From the NCBI RefSeq assembly GCF_921293095.1, contig NW_025791658.1, forward strand, positions 4,464,001 to 4,528,000: a DNA stretch of 64,000 bases, given 5' to 3'. Positions 29,202 through 38,156 of the stretch are shown piece after piece (within the stretch, counting starts at the first letter, position 1; each line of letters starts with the position of its first letter). The notes beneath the pieces were generated by a model. The model was given only the letters and a program-made list of their open reading frames with translations, ran no database searches and was not told the origin of the DNA. The position numbers and the translations under genes are program-made. This stretch comes from Ischnura elegans (taxonomy: Eukaryota; Arthropoda; Insecta; Odonata; Coenagrionidae).

Positions 29202-30861
29202 GTGTATAACGAATATCAAGAAGGATTTTTCAATATGAGATGCAAATTTTTGCATTTGTAAACGTTATTGCCGACGCTCAAACTTAAGTAACGTATTGAC
29301 AGCCTATTAAAAATCAGATTTTGTAATGCAATTTCCTAACATTACATCCTACAGGTGCTATTTTATTTTGCCCTCAGTATATGAAGAGCGATTTTAAAAT
29401 TATACATTTTGAAATCTAATGAAAATCACGTTCATGTAAAAACTCCCTCTTTTTCGAGTTTAAAACCATATATAGTGTGCCAATATCCAAAAATATCCTT
29501 TAATCCATCATCTTCTTAGTAAACGTATCAATAAATATAAATAAAACCTCATAATGAAGGAAGTCAACCGATACATCATTTTGTAATATCATATTGTCAA
29601 CTTTCCCGACCTATTCGTATATCGAAACTTTTTACCCCTGTAACGTATGCAAAATTGTTGCCCAATTCTACGATTTGGCGCTAGTGGCGCGAATTTGCTG
29701 TAGACCGAATTTTGTGCTACACTCAGTTGCCTTAAAATGCTGCTCACAGTTTGTATTGGCTGATAACTACCATCTTGTCATTAAAGTAAGTGAAACAAAT
29801 GTTATGTCACATTATTGTGAATACCTTAAGGAATTATGTTGACATTAAATCTTTTTTCCGTTAAAATCAGGGCTATTTAGTAGTACCAGTTTCATTGTGC
29901 TGATTTCGAGGCGACAGCGATCCTTTTCAACTTTCATATCCGGTAAAAAAAACGAGGGTAAGGATTATTATTATATTTTGTGCTAATAAATCGTATTTGA
30001 AGCAGTGGACTCTGGTGTTGTTTCATAAATGCCAACGATGTTTACGTCGAGAATAACAAAGCATTGCCATTGTCGAAATCACGCCTTCATTTTTTTCCAT
30101 CTCATTCTTTGTTTACGTTGAGATGCTGTAGAATCGTAGGCGATTTTGTTAGCAACATCGGTCAGCTGCCAATTGGGGATCTATGTCATATGTTTTTTTT
30201 TTTTGCTTCTAATTAGGAATATAATATTGAGTTGCATTTTAATTCTCGTTTTAGTGATATGTGATATAACCGTTGGTGGATGGCGTTTCGTTGAAAGTCA
30301 ATTACCTCTCGGAATACTTTGTAATGTTTTGGGTATTTCAGTTTCCTACTATAGTGTTGAAGTAACAAAACATTTTTGAGATGGATTGAAAGTATCTTGT
30401 TGTGAAATATGCATATATTTTTTTACACTTGTTACATTGGATATGAAGTTTTAGGTCATGTATGGGAGTTGCATTTTTATAATATTTAACGAATTGTAAG
30501 TATAGTTTAATTAAAATAATCGATTAAATCTATGTTTATTTATGCATCAATATGGCTGTTGTCATCTCTTATGTCTGTGACTAACTAGGATTCCTTGAAG
30601 CTGTATTCATCCTTCGTACTTTCTACCGCCCATCCATAACCATATCATGGAACTCCTTCCATGACCATATCAATGAATATTCAGTATTTCATGAATCACT
30701 GAATAGGATTTAGACCTTCTATATTAAATTCAACTTAACCTGAAAGTGATGAGTAATGCTTGCTAAGGAGATTTTATTTTCCGGTTGTTATCTCGAGCTG
30801 ATTACATATTCCTTCGCAGATATCCGCGCCGTTGAATTAATTAATTCATTTGTCCTCCGTC
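29202..30861. other. Long unannotated stretch
   Basis: AT-rich single-copy-looking sequence with no recognisable coding segment. 29575-29800 resembles the sequence around C1 (7885-7970) in GTAACGTATGCAA and GCGCTAGTGGCGC, and is followed by a GTAAGTGA donor-like word. Confidence 0.35.
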
Positions 30862-31117
30862 CAGTAGCGGATGCAGAAAAAACTCGAGGGGGGATGGGGG
30901 CAAAAGATATCTTAAGTTACCTTTACTTTTATCCTAATAAAAAATAATCAAGTCACGTGCTGAATTTAAGAAAATTTTAGTTAAATTTATTGCAAATGTA
31001 TACAAGACAATGCCATCTTATGATATAAAAAAAGTTATAATTGTGGTTCTGCAATGTTTTGCAATACGGCCGCAAGGGGGGCGCGCCCCATGCGTCCCCC
31101 ATCTGCATCCGTCACTG
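30862..31117 (+). mobile_element. Family G hAT MITE, copy G1
   Basis: 256 bp with ends CAGTAGCGGATGCAG and CTGCATCCGTCACTG. Flanked by 8-bp words CCTCCGTC (30854-30861) and GCTCCGTC (31118-31125), 7 of 8 identical. CAG-type ends plus an 8-bp duplication identify the hAT superfamily. G-rich tract inside the left end. Confidence 0.85.
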
Positions 31118-31650
31118 GCTCCGTCTGTTTATGTCGACAAATTACTAACGCTCACTGTGCTTCTATTTGCAATATAAAAATACTTAATAGCCTTACGCTG
31201 TACATATACCCAAAAAGTGCGTCCACAGCCATTTTTCCCCTCCTAAAAATTCCTCACTTTGGGATTCAGACCAAGAAAATACTGTAAATGCCCATTATCC
31301 GGCCACTCCTAACGTATGCTTATCTTGCCTGGGGTTACATAGCCAACGCACATTTACACAAACTCATCGTCATAGGGAACAAACCATTAAGGACAATCAC
31401 GGGCTCCCCATAGTTTGTCCGCAACACGTACATACACGAAAACCTAAAGATCAAAGCACTGACCAATGGCGGATACATATGGGGGGCGTAGGAGGCGCCC
31501 CCCCCCTTGCCGGGCCGCCCGCATTACCTAACATTGCAGAACCACAATAATAACTTTTTTATACAATAAGATGGCATTGTCTTGTATATGCGTATTATCA
31601 GTTCAAATAAAACTTTGTTAAACTGTGCATGTGACTTAATTATTTGTAAT

Positions 31651-32409
31651 CAGTGGCGCCTGGTGGTTATATTCCCAGGGTGTGCATTAGAGAAGATATT
31701 CGATGATGACAAAGGGCATGAAGTTCAAATGAATGTTGCTAAATGGCTCCGAATGCATTGACGGACTAGGATCCTGAGCGCAGGTAGAGTATGTGGCAGC
31801 TACACCGCTTCACTACCTGCGAGCTACTCACCAAACATGCGCGTGCGCACTCGCGTCGTGTTGACTCTGCTCCCATCACCCATTTGAACATGGTGTGCCC
31901 CCCCGCTTACCTCGTCCCGCCCGAGCACCCACTAATAGCGATCGCGTAGACCGAATATGCGCCCAGCGCGATGCCACGGGATCACCCACACTTATACGAT
32001 AAGAGCGGTGAATTCGCCACGGAGATAGCTATGGCATTTGGAACTTCATATTTCATCCATTTGTAAACAGGATTTTTATCTATCTCGTGGTAAAGGAATA
32101 GTTTTCTTTCACAATTCATTCATCTTTGGGTTTGCACTTACTGAAGGCCTGTTTACACGGTACATTAACACGTACGGGCTTATGTCTAAATGTATGAACG
32201 CGAGAATGAACGCCAAAATGCACCGTGTAACCACCCAACTTGTGCGTATGCATGCACAGAAAATAGAACATGTTCTAATTTGGTTCATGCATTCGTACAT
32301 GTTCCGTTCCGGTCTACAAAAATCATTCACGCAAACGTACATTAACTTGTGCATATTAATGTATCGTGCAAACAGGCCATAACATGCGTATATGCACGCG
32401 CCGCCACTG
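31651..32409 (+). mobile_element. Family F hAT element, copy F1, interrupted by E1
   Basis: Ends CAGTGGCGCCTGGTGG and GCGCGCCGCCACTG, with a perfect 8-bp duplication TTTGTAAT at 31643-31650 and 32410-32417. Without E1 it is about 524 bp. It shares long stretches with F2 (33102-33806) in the opposite orientation but lacks an internal part of F2. No transposase. Confidence 0.9.
32145..32379 (+). mobile_element. Family E MITE, copy E1
   Basis: 235 bp, ends AGGCCTGTTTACACGG and the complement of a matching ...GCAAACAGGCCA. It lies inside F1; F2 shows the uninterrupted site. Both strands have open frames of up to about 80 codons, because the element is nearly self-complementary at its ends. Confidence 0.85.
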
Positions 32410-32493
32410 TTTGTAATTACGACAGAAGTAAAGGTAGCACGAGATATCTTTTGCGCCCCCCCCCCCCTTTCCCCTTGAGTTTTTTCTGTATCC

Positions 32494-33101
32494 CACTGAC
32501 ACGTCTAAACGACATTGCGAAAGCAATCCACCAATCAGTAAACAATACACATAACACTCTACTGCAACCGTTCTGTAGTAATAACGAAAACCCACATTTT
32601 AAGTACACCAGATCCAAAAATGCAATGAGACGTCGTACAAGCAAACAGTTCCAAAAATACAATAACACGTCCAACGAAGTAAAATGCTAAAAATAGCCAC
32701 GTAGAACAATAACGCTGCAATGCAATTGAAAGCCATACACCGATTACGAGCAATGGCTGAGCATCGCGTAAATAAATGTAGTTTCCATAAATAGCGTAGC
32801 ATAACTCGTTTCTTACATGTTGGTTTCAGTCAGGAGCTGTTTTGGGTGATTTTGGGCCCTCGACTGGGGTTCATGTTGGGGACCTCCTCAACAAAGGTGA
32901 GTCGGGGGTCCTCTTAGGAAATTTCACGCCCAGATATGGATTATGACGCTACTGTGGAGCTCAGTGAAGTTTTCTCGAGTTTCGCACCGGTGCAGTTCCT
33001 CCATTTCTCCTTCCATCGTTTCGACGGGCAACTCGCCCATCGTCATAAGAGCATCAGGAATCCAATACCAAATCCTCAAAGCCTCGGGGTGTATACTTAA
33101 T
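32494..33101. other. LINE tail and spacer
   Basis: Contains the end of the Jockey-like LINE to about 32690, an unrecognised stretch, and then one half of the Penelope-like inverted pair. Confidence 0.4.
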
Positions 33102-33945
33102 CAGTGGCGGCGCGTGCGTATACGCATGTTAGCAAGTGCACACCCAAAGATGAATGAATTATAAAAGAAAACTATTCCTTTGCAACGAGAAGGATAAAAA
33201 TCCTGTCTACATATGCAAGAAACATGAAGCCCCGAACGCTACAGCTATAACCTTTTCAAATTCACCGCTCTACAAGTGTGCGATCCCGTGGCATCGCGCC
33301 GGGCGCATTTTCGGTCTATGCGATCGCTTGATGGTGCTCTGGTGGGACGAAGTAAGCGGGGGTGTATGTGCAGTTCAAATGGGTGATGGGAGCAGACTCA
33401 AAACGATGCGAGTGCGCACGCGCATAGTTTTGGTGAGTGACTCGCAGGTAGTGTAGCGGTGTAGCCGCCACCTACACTACCTGCGCCCAGGATCCTAGAC
33501 CGTCTACAGAGTCATCTGTATGTCCGTTTTCTACACTAATTCCTCATAGGGTGTAAAGAAAGGAGAATGAATTTCACCTACCGTAACTTGTAAAGGTGTG
33601 TTTAGAATAATTATTTTCATGCATGCTAATATTATTTCTGCTCATGCAATTTTAAGGGTAGAATATACCAGTGATATGTTTTGCTTGCTATGCATTCTAT
33701 TACGACGAAATGTGATGATCAAGGATTAGTATTAACATAATATAATTAAATCATCCTATGTCTGATCTAATGCACACCCTAGATAAATTACCACCAGCCG
33801 CCACTGTACTTAATCATGGCAAAGGTAGGAATGGTATCAGAATCCCGGCATGTTAGAAGAAGAGCAAGGTCAGACAAGAGCCTAGCCTTCTCCTTACGCA
33901 GCTCCTCAAGTTTCCGGATGCTACGATGAATCTCCTCCCCGTATC
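32935..33945 (-). mobile_element. Retroelement remnant, possibly Penelope-like, interrupted by F2
   Basis: Minus strand: near 33930-33815 it encodes IHRSIRKLEELRKEKARLLS then LALLLTCRDSDTIPTFA. Beyond F2, at about 33090-32940, it encodes HPEALRIWYWIPDALMT then MGELPVETMEGEMEELHRCE followed by TRENFTELHSS. The first resembles N-terminal Penelope-like sequences as I remember them; this is unverified. Frames are not continuous. Confidence 0.45.
33102..33806 (-). mobile_element. Family F hAT element, copy F2
   Basis: 705 bp with ends CAGTGGCGGCGCGTGCG and CCACCAGCCGCCACTG, and a perfect 8-bp duplication TACTTAAT at 33094-33101 and 33807-33814. The most complete F copy here; non-coding. Confidence 0.9.
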
Positions 33946-34035
33946 CCTGTTGACGACAGGCGAGTTGTCCGTCGAAACGTTGGAAAGAGAAATGGAGAAT
34001 CTGACCCGGTGCGAAACCCGAGAAAACTTCACTGC
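33926..34035 (+). mobile_element. Inverted second copy of the GELPVET-type retroelement end
   Basis: The plus strand encodes TTGELSVETLEREMENLTRC then ETRENFT, homologous to the minus-strand peptide at 33050-32940. The two form an inverted repeat of about 90 bp around F2. Truncated by A6 at 34036. Confidence 0.6.
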
Positions 34036-34711
34036 AATAGGGTGGTTTCCTATAATTTTTTTATTGCCTAAATCGAAAGATTATTACTCCTGGAGTACGT
34101 ATTTCACGCTTTTAGATTTTTAAATGACGATATCTATTTTTCGCGATTAAATGAAAAGTGAAAAATTTCAAGCGCGCGAAAACGCGACGCGTAATTAGGA
34201 ATGATGGGAAAAAGTCCGTGCGACGCATTTCTGGTTCCCCCTCCCGCCTTGTGAGGTGACCTTGATCGAGGCTCTGAGCGCTGATAGGACGCAGGATGCT
34301 AGCGGGTAGCTGAGTACCTTGCAGGTTGGTAGCGCTTGGCTTAAAAAAGGTTTATTAATACCTTATCAAACGAAGGAAACTTTCCGAACTTAGCCAGTTT
34401 TAATGGGTGATTATTAAGAGATGTTTCCCTGTGCTCTGTGCCTCATGCATGCATTGGTAATCTCAGTCGATGTATATTGTATAACTCCTATCTTCTCCGA
34501 TAGAAACTAGGTCCCTGTGACGTCACGTGGAGTGGCATCGCATGGGCGCCAATCTGGCCTTTTTCAAATGAGGATAAAATTTGACCCTTGCCATTCGTCA
34601 AAACCGGTATTTCAAAAACCAAATAATTTGCGTATTATGATTACGCTAATGGTGGGTAACGAATCGCAATCAATGCCTTTCGTTTTCTTTGATGAAGGAA
34701 ACTACCCTATT
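34036..34711 (+). mobile_element. Family A MITE, copy A6
   Basis: Full-length forward copy, 676 bp, AATAGGGTGGTTTCC to GGAAACTACCCTATT. Close to the consensus and a good reference copy. Confidence 0.9.
34518..34530. promoter_or_regulatory. CRE-like palindrome fused to an E-box, in A6
   Basis: TGACGTCACGTGG joins a full CREB/ATF palindrome (TGACGTCA) to CACGTG-like sequence. The same string occurs in most family A copies, for example 36976-36988 in A7. Binding is inference. Confidence 0.5.
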
Positions 34712-34891
34712 GTTCGCCGGAAAAAAAAACAAAAATTATATCACTCGCCTCTACGGGGTTTTATGGCGCTGCAGTGGGCTGAAATCGAAATAAAGCTGAC
34801 CAAAAAATTATGTCTTCCATATTTTAATAAGTAGCTGGAAATGTGGTGGAAAACCCGGGAAACTTTTCCGCACCTGATACGCCGAGAAAAC

Positions 34892-35224
34892 CTAAAATCG
34901 TACATCAATACAGGTACCAACCTGAGGAAGAAGTCCCCAGAAGAGGTTTTTCATATCTGCTGGGAACTGTGCATCCTTCTCTAGCCAACATCGAAATTTT
35001 ATTTCAAAAGTGCCTGTAGTTCTCTTGCAAAATTGTAATTTCTGAAAATACTTATTGAAAAAGTATCTGTTCATGATCTGCTTCAAAATTTCCTTTGTCT
35101 TCACGTTTTTATCCAAGTTTAACTTGTGATGAAGATATTGAAGGGCCAATTTACGTTTTGAAGACAGCGAATTTCCTCTTCCATTAACAATAACGTCATG
35201 TATTTCTTTGCGAGTTACTCTCAT
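34892..35224 (-). CDS. Hypothetical protein fragment
   Basis: A 110-codon minus-strand frame with an ATG (MRVTRKEIHDVIVNGRG...) and a stop, unlike any repeat here. It is Lys/Arg-rich with predicted helical stretches (SSKRKLALQYLHHKL, VKTKEILKQIM) and ends in FWGLLPQVGTCIDVRF. Upstream at 35225-35700 no strong promoter is visible, and a second minus frame (35265-35474) could be a further piece. I do not recognise the family. It may be a real exon, a transposon gene fragment or chance. Confidence 0.35.
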   Translation of the reverse strand: MRVTRKEIHDVIVNGRGNSLSSKRKLALQYLHHKLNLDKNVKTKEILKQIMNRYFFNKYFQKLQFCKRTTGTFEIKFRCWLEKDAQFPADMKNLFWGLLPQVGTCIDVRF

Positions 35225-35711
35225 GTTCTCTATTTTTTCTCATCCGAAATGTCAGCAGTTTAAATCACCGGAAATGGAAATTAGAATTAAATTCCCTGGA
35301 TAATACACACACACAGTCAATTACATATTTGAATTGGAAAACATACCTTTTCATCGCTCCGAGATATCCTTCACTAATGGTAGTTCGGCCTCTACGCTGA
35401 ATTTTCACGATGTAGGAAAAATAAACTCCGCGTCCTCGCTTCAGTATAGCACAAGCACTGAGATCCTTTTGCACTCACGAAGATAAACTGTAATTTTCTC
35501 GGTAAAATCGTGAAAGGGAACATTTTTCAACCAATGGGAAAGAAGCACTCGTGGAAAACCCCGTGCGAGCTACTTCGTAGAAATCGTTTTCGCGTATGTC
35601 GAAGAGAAGCGATCCTCAAAGGTGCAAAAACCCCTTCATAGGCCGAGGAAATAGAGCAATAAGCGGCATTTCTACAAACGGAAAGCTATGTATGGATTAC
35701 AGAATTTCTTA
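35225..35711. other. Spacer upstream of the hypothetical frame
   Basis: No recognised repeat. Confidence 0.35.
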
Positions 35712-35946
35712 AGGCCTGTTTACACGATACATTAACACGTACGAGTTAATGTACGTTTGCGTGAATGATTTTTGTGGACCGGAACGGAACATGTACGAAT
35801 GCATGAACCAAATTAGAACAGGTTCTATTTTCTGTGCATGCATTCGCACAAGTTTGGTGGTAACACGGTGCATTTTGGCGTTCATTCTCGCGTTCATACA
35901 TTTAGACATTAACCCGTACGTGTTAATGTACCGAGTAAACAGGCCT
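35712..35946 (-). mobile_element. Family E MITE, copy E2
   Basis: 235 bp, with AGGCCTGTTTACACGATAC at the left end and its inverse at the right. Matches E1 in inverse orientation along its whole length. Confidence 0.9.
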
Positions 35947-36132
35947 ATAAACGCTAGATAAGGATCATAACACGGAGGTTGGGTTTACGAGTACATTAGG
36001 GATTAACGCGTTGGGCAGGGTAGCGCCCGCCGCCGCAGCGGCGCACCGCTTCTCGTATTGCCCTTCAGTATTTGAGCTGACGAGAGTTATAAAAGGCCTA
36101 GCACATTACGGATAGCAATATATGCGCAAGTA
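35947..36132. other. GC-rich spacer
   Basis: Includes a GC-rich block near 36020-36050 (GCCCGCCGCCGCAGCGGCGC) and a TATAAAAGG word at 36091. No gene follows within this window's annotation. Confidence 0.3.
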
Positions 36133-36509
36133 CACGGTGTCCCATTTATCTTGACCACCCGAAATAACTTTTTGTCCAGAAGCAAATTCAAAAATGTGTC
36201 AAGCAAACGTTCATTAGCCGTCAGGGGGACATTAATCAGCATGATTGCCTTCCTTGTAGCTTTGTTATTTACAAAGGTATGAACAGGAGGATTTATAGGA
36301 GAGGAAATGAATTGTCTAATAAAAAACAAAGGTGCCATTTAAAAAAGACATACCGCTGTTCATATCTTTGTAAATAACAAAGCTACAAGGAAGACAATCA
36401 TGCTGATAAATGTCCCTCTAACGGCTAATGAAAATTTGCTTGACACATTTTTGAATTTGCTTCTGGACAAAATGCTATTTCCGGTGGTCAAGATAAATGG
36501 GACACCCTG
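36133..36509. mobile_element. Foldback element H1
   Basis: Two arms of about 155 bp (36133-36287 and 36355-36509), nearly perfect reverse complements, around a 67-bp centre. Ends CACGGTGTCCCATTTATC and its inverse GGGACACCCTG, flanked by TA at 36131-36132 and 36510-36511. TA insertion suggests Tc1/mariner-type mobilisation. Confidence 0.85.
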
Positions 36510-36531
36510 TATAGTGGTTAGAATAGGGTGG

Positions 36532-37168
36532 TTTTCTATCATTTTTTATTGCCTAAATCGAAATATTATTACTCCTGGAATACGTATTTCACGCTTTTAG
36601 ATTTTTAAATGATGATATCTATTTTTCGCGATTTAATGATAGGTAAAAAATTTCAAGCGCGTGAAAACGCGACGGCTACGTATGAATGCTGAGAAAAGCC
36701 CGTGGGATGCTGCTGTGCGAGGCTATGAACGCCGTTACGATGCAGCCTGCTTGCTGCCGAACATAGTGGTAGCCTAGAGTACCATGCTAGCTGGTAGCGC
36801 TTGGCTTAAATAAGGATTATTAATACCCTATCAAATGAAGAAAACTTTCCTACCATTGGCAGTTTTTATAGGTGATTATTAAGAGATGTTTCCCCGAGCT
36901 CTGTGCCTCACGAATGCATTGGTAATCTCAGACATTGTAAAACTTCTATCTACTCGTTTAGAAACTAGGTTCCTGTGACGTCACGTGGAGTGGCATCGCA
37001 TGGGCGCCAATCTAGCCTTTTACAAATGAGGTTAAAATTGACGATTAACATTCGTCTAATCCGGGAATTCTAAAGCCAAATAATTTGTATATTATGAATA
37101 CATTAATGGTGGGTAACGAATCGCAATCAATGCCTCTCGTTTTCTTTGATGAAGGAAACTACCCTATT
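36532..37168 (+). mobile_element. Family A MITE, copy A7
   Basis: Forward copy with both ends, somewhat shortened (637 bp) in the CGTGGGATGC region. It starts 20 bp after the TA that flanks H1. Confidence 0.85.
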
Positions 37169-37321
37169 TTCATTATTTCTCTTTGAATGGTCAGTGTTGA
37201 GACGAAATCGAGACTAGAGTTTCAGAGACCTTTGAGAGTCTTAGAGTCTCCAATCGACATTTCTCAGGTGATTGCTGAGATGAAGTCTCTATACTTTGTA
37301 GCATGTAGCCTAAGTATTGTA
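37169..37321. other. Short spacer
   Basis: Nothing recognised. Confidence 0.4.
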
Positions 37322-37843
37322 CAGCAGACTCCCGATTATCCGGCTGAGCAATATCCGTGTCGCGTATTTTCCGTGTATGATTGTCTCACTCGTTCAATGT
37401 CTTCCGCGATCTTCGTAAAAAATAAAATCGGAAATGCAAAATCACCAGCATGACTGCATTTTAATCTTAGGGTACAACGGCCTTATTATTTCCATTAGAA
37501 TCCCCTTCGTGAAACGGATGCGTTCGTTTGCTAGCTGATTTCATGGAAGCCCCGCGTTATTTTTTCCAAGCCTCATATTTCCGGATCTTATATACAACAG
37601 GAGGAATATGAGTGCGCTCATTTTATTATTGCTAAAAATATCGCTGTCTCACGAAGAAAGCTCTTAGGGAACCCGGAAAGCAATCTTAAATAACATGAAA
37701 TTCGCGTATATGATAATAAATTGATCGATTTACCTTAATTATGAGCATTAAAAAAATGAAATGTAAAGTTTGAATTATCCGTGTTTTCCGATTATTCGAG
37801 CCGTATCTCCCCATCATTAGACCGGATAATCGGGAGTGTGCTG
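37322..37843 (+). mobile_element. Family L element (pogo/Tigger-like), copy L4
   Basis: 522 bp, ends CAGCAGACTCCCGATTATCC and the complement of CAGCACACTCCCGATTATCC, flanked by TA on both sides. It ends 313 bp before the start codon of gene 2, so it may lie in that gene's promoter region. Confidence 0.85.
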
Positions 37844-38156
37844 TATTTCTTTATGAAGTAGTGTGCTTTTTTCATCGCACCTATCTCCTCAAGCCGATAA
37901 ATTTTTAATTGCAGTTTTACGTGCAGCTGTTGAAGCGTCTGATAAAGGAGAGTGAGCGGAGAATCTACGGAGAATCTCCATGGTGTCCTCGACACTCCCA
38001 GCTCATGCAAAAATTAAAAAAAAAACTTGGAGAAATCTGAAATCACCCCCTCAGTAAATGATGTAACACCCTGATCTCTCGTAAGAAATTTACATTCACA
38101 TTCCCATAGACTGCCACTTCAATGCTAAGGTTTTTTTTCCGGAAGCCACGGAAATC
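37844..38156. promoter_or_regulatory. Presumed promoter and 5' leader of gene 2
   Basis: The 313 bp between L4 and the start codon. No TATA box could be singled out; a run of T precedes the ATG (near 38131-38138). Confidence 0.3.

Larger units (their letters stand above)
31464..32493 (+). mobile_element. Family G hAT MITE, copy G2, interrupted by F1
   Basis: Left end CAATGGCGGATACAT; right end TTCTGTATCC, probably missing its last bases. GCACTGAC at 31456-31463 and CACTGAC at 32494-32500 mark the target duplication in the LINE. Without F1 it is about 263 bp, close to G1 (256 bp), and shares its body (AGACAATGCCATCTTATG in G1, inverted here). Confidence 0.8.
31190..32690 (+). mobile_element. 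Jockey-like LINE fragment, interrupted by G2
   Basis: The plus strand encodes the thumb and C-terminal part of a Jockey-type RT: FPLLKIPHFGIQTKK, then IIRPLLTYAYLAWGY, HKLIVIGNKPLRTITGSP and FVRNTYIHENLKIKALT. It resumes after G2 as RLNDIAKAIHQSVNN. Stop codons are present (for example before MPIIRP). Removing G2 and one target duplication restores one frame across the junction (KALT-RLND). Confidence 0.75.

Noticed and set aside
32109-32382. Frames on both strands in E1 and E2
   Set aside because: The 235-bp element is nearly self-complementary at its ends, so mirror-image frames arise without coding.
34517-34834. Recurrent 60-70 codon frame (TSRGVASHGRQSGLF...) in family A copies at 1133, 5042, 5590, 10011, 34517 and 59609
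   Set aside because: It begins at GTG, not ATG, in the copies checked, and exists because the MITE copies are similar. The A5 copy carries a stop in it. No evidence of a conserved protein.
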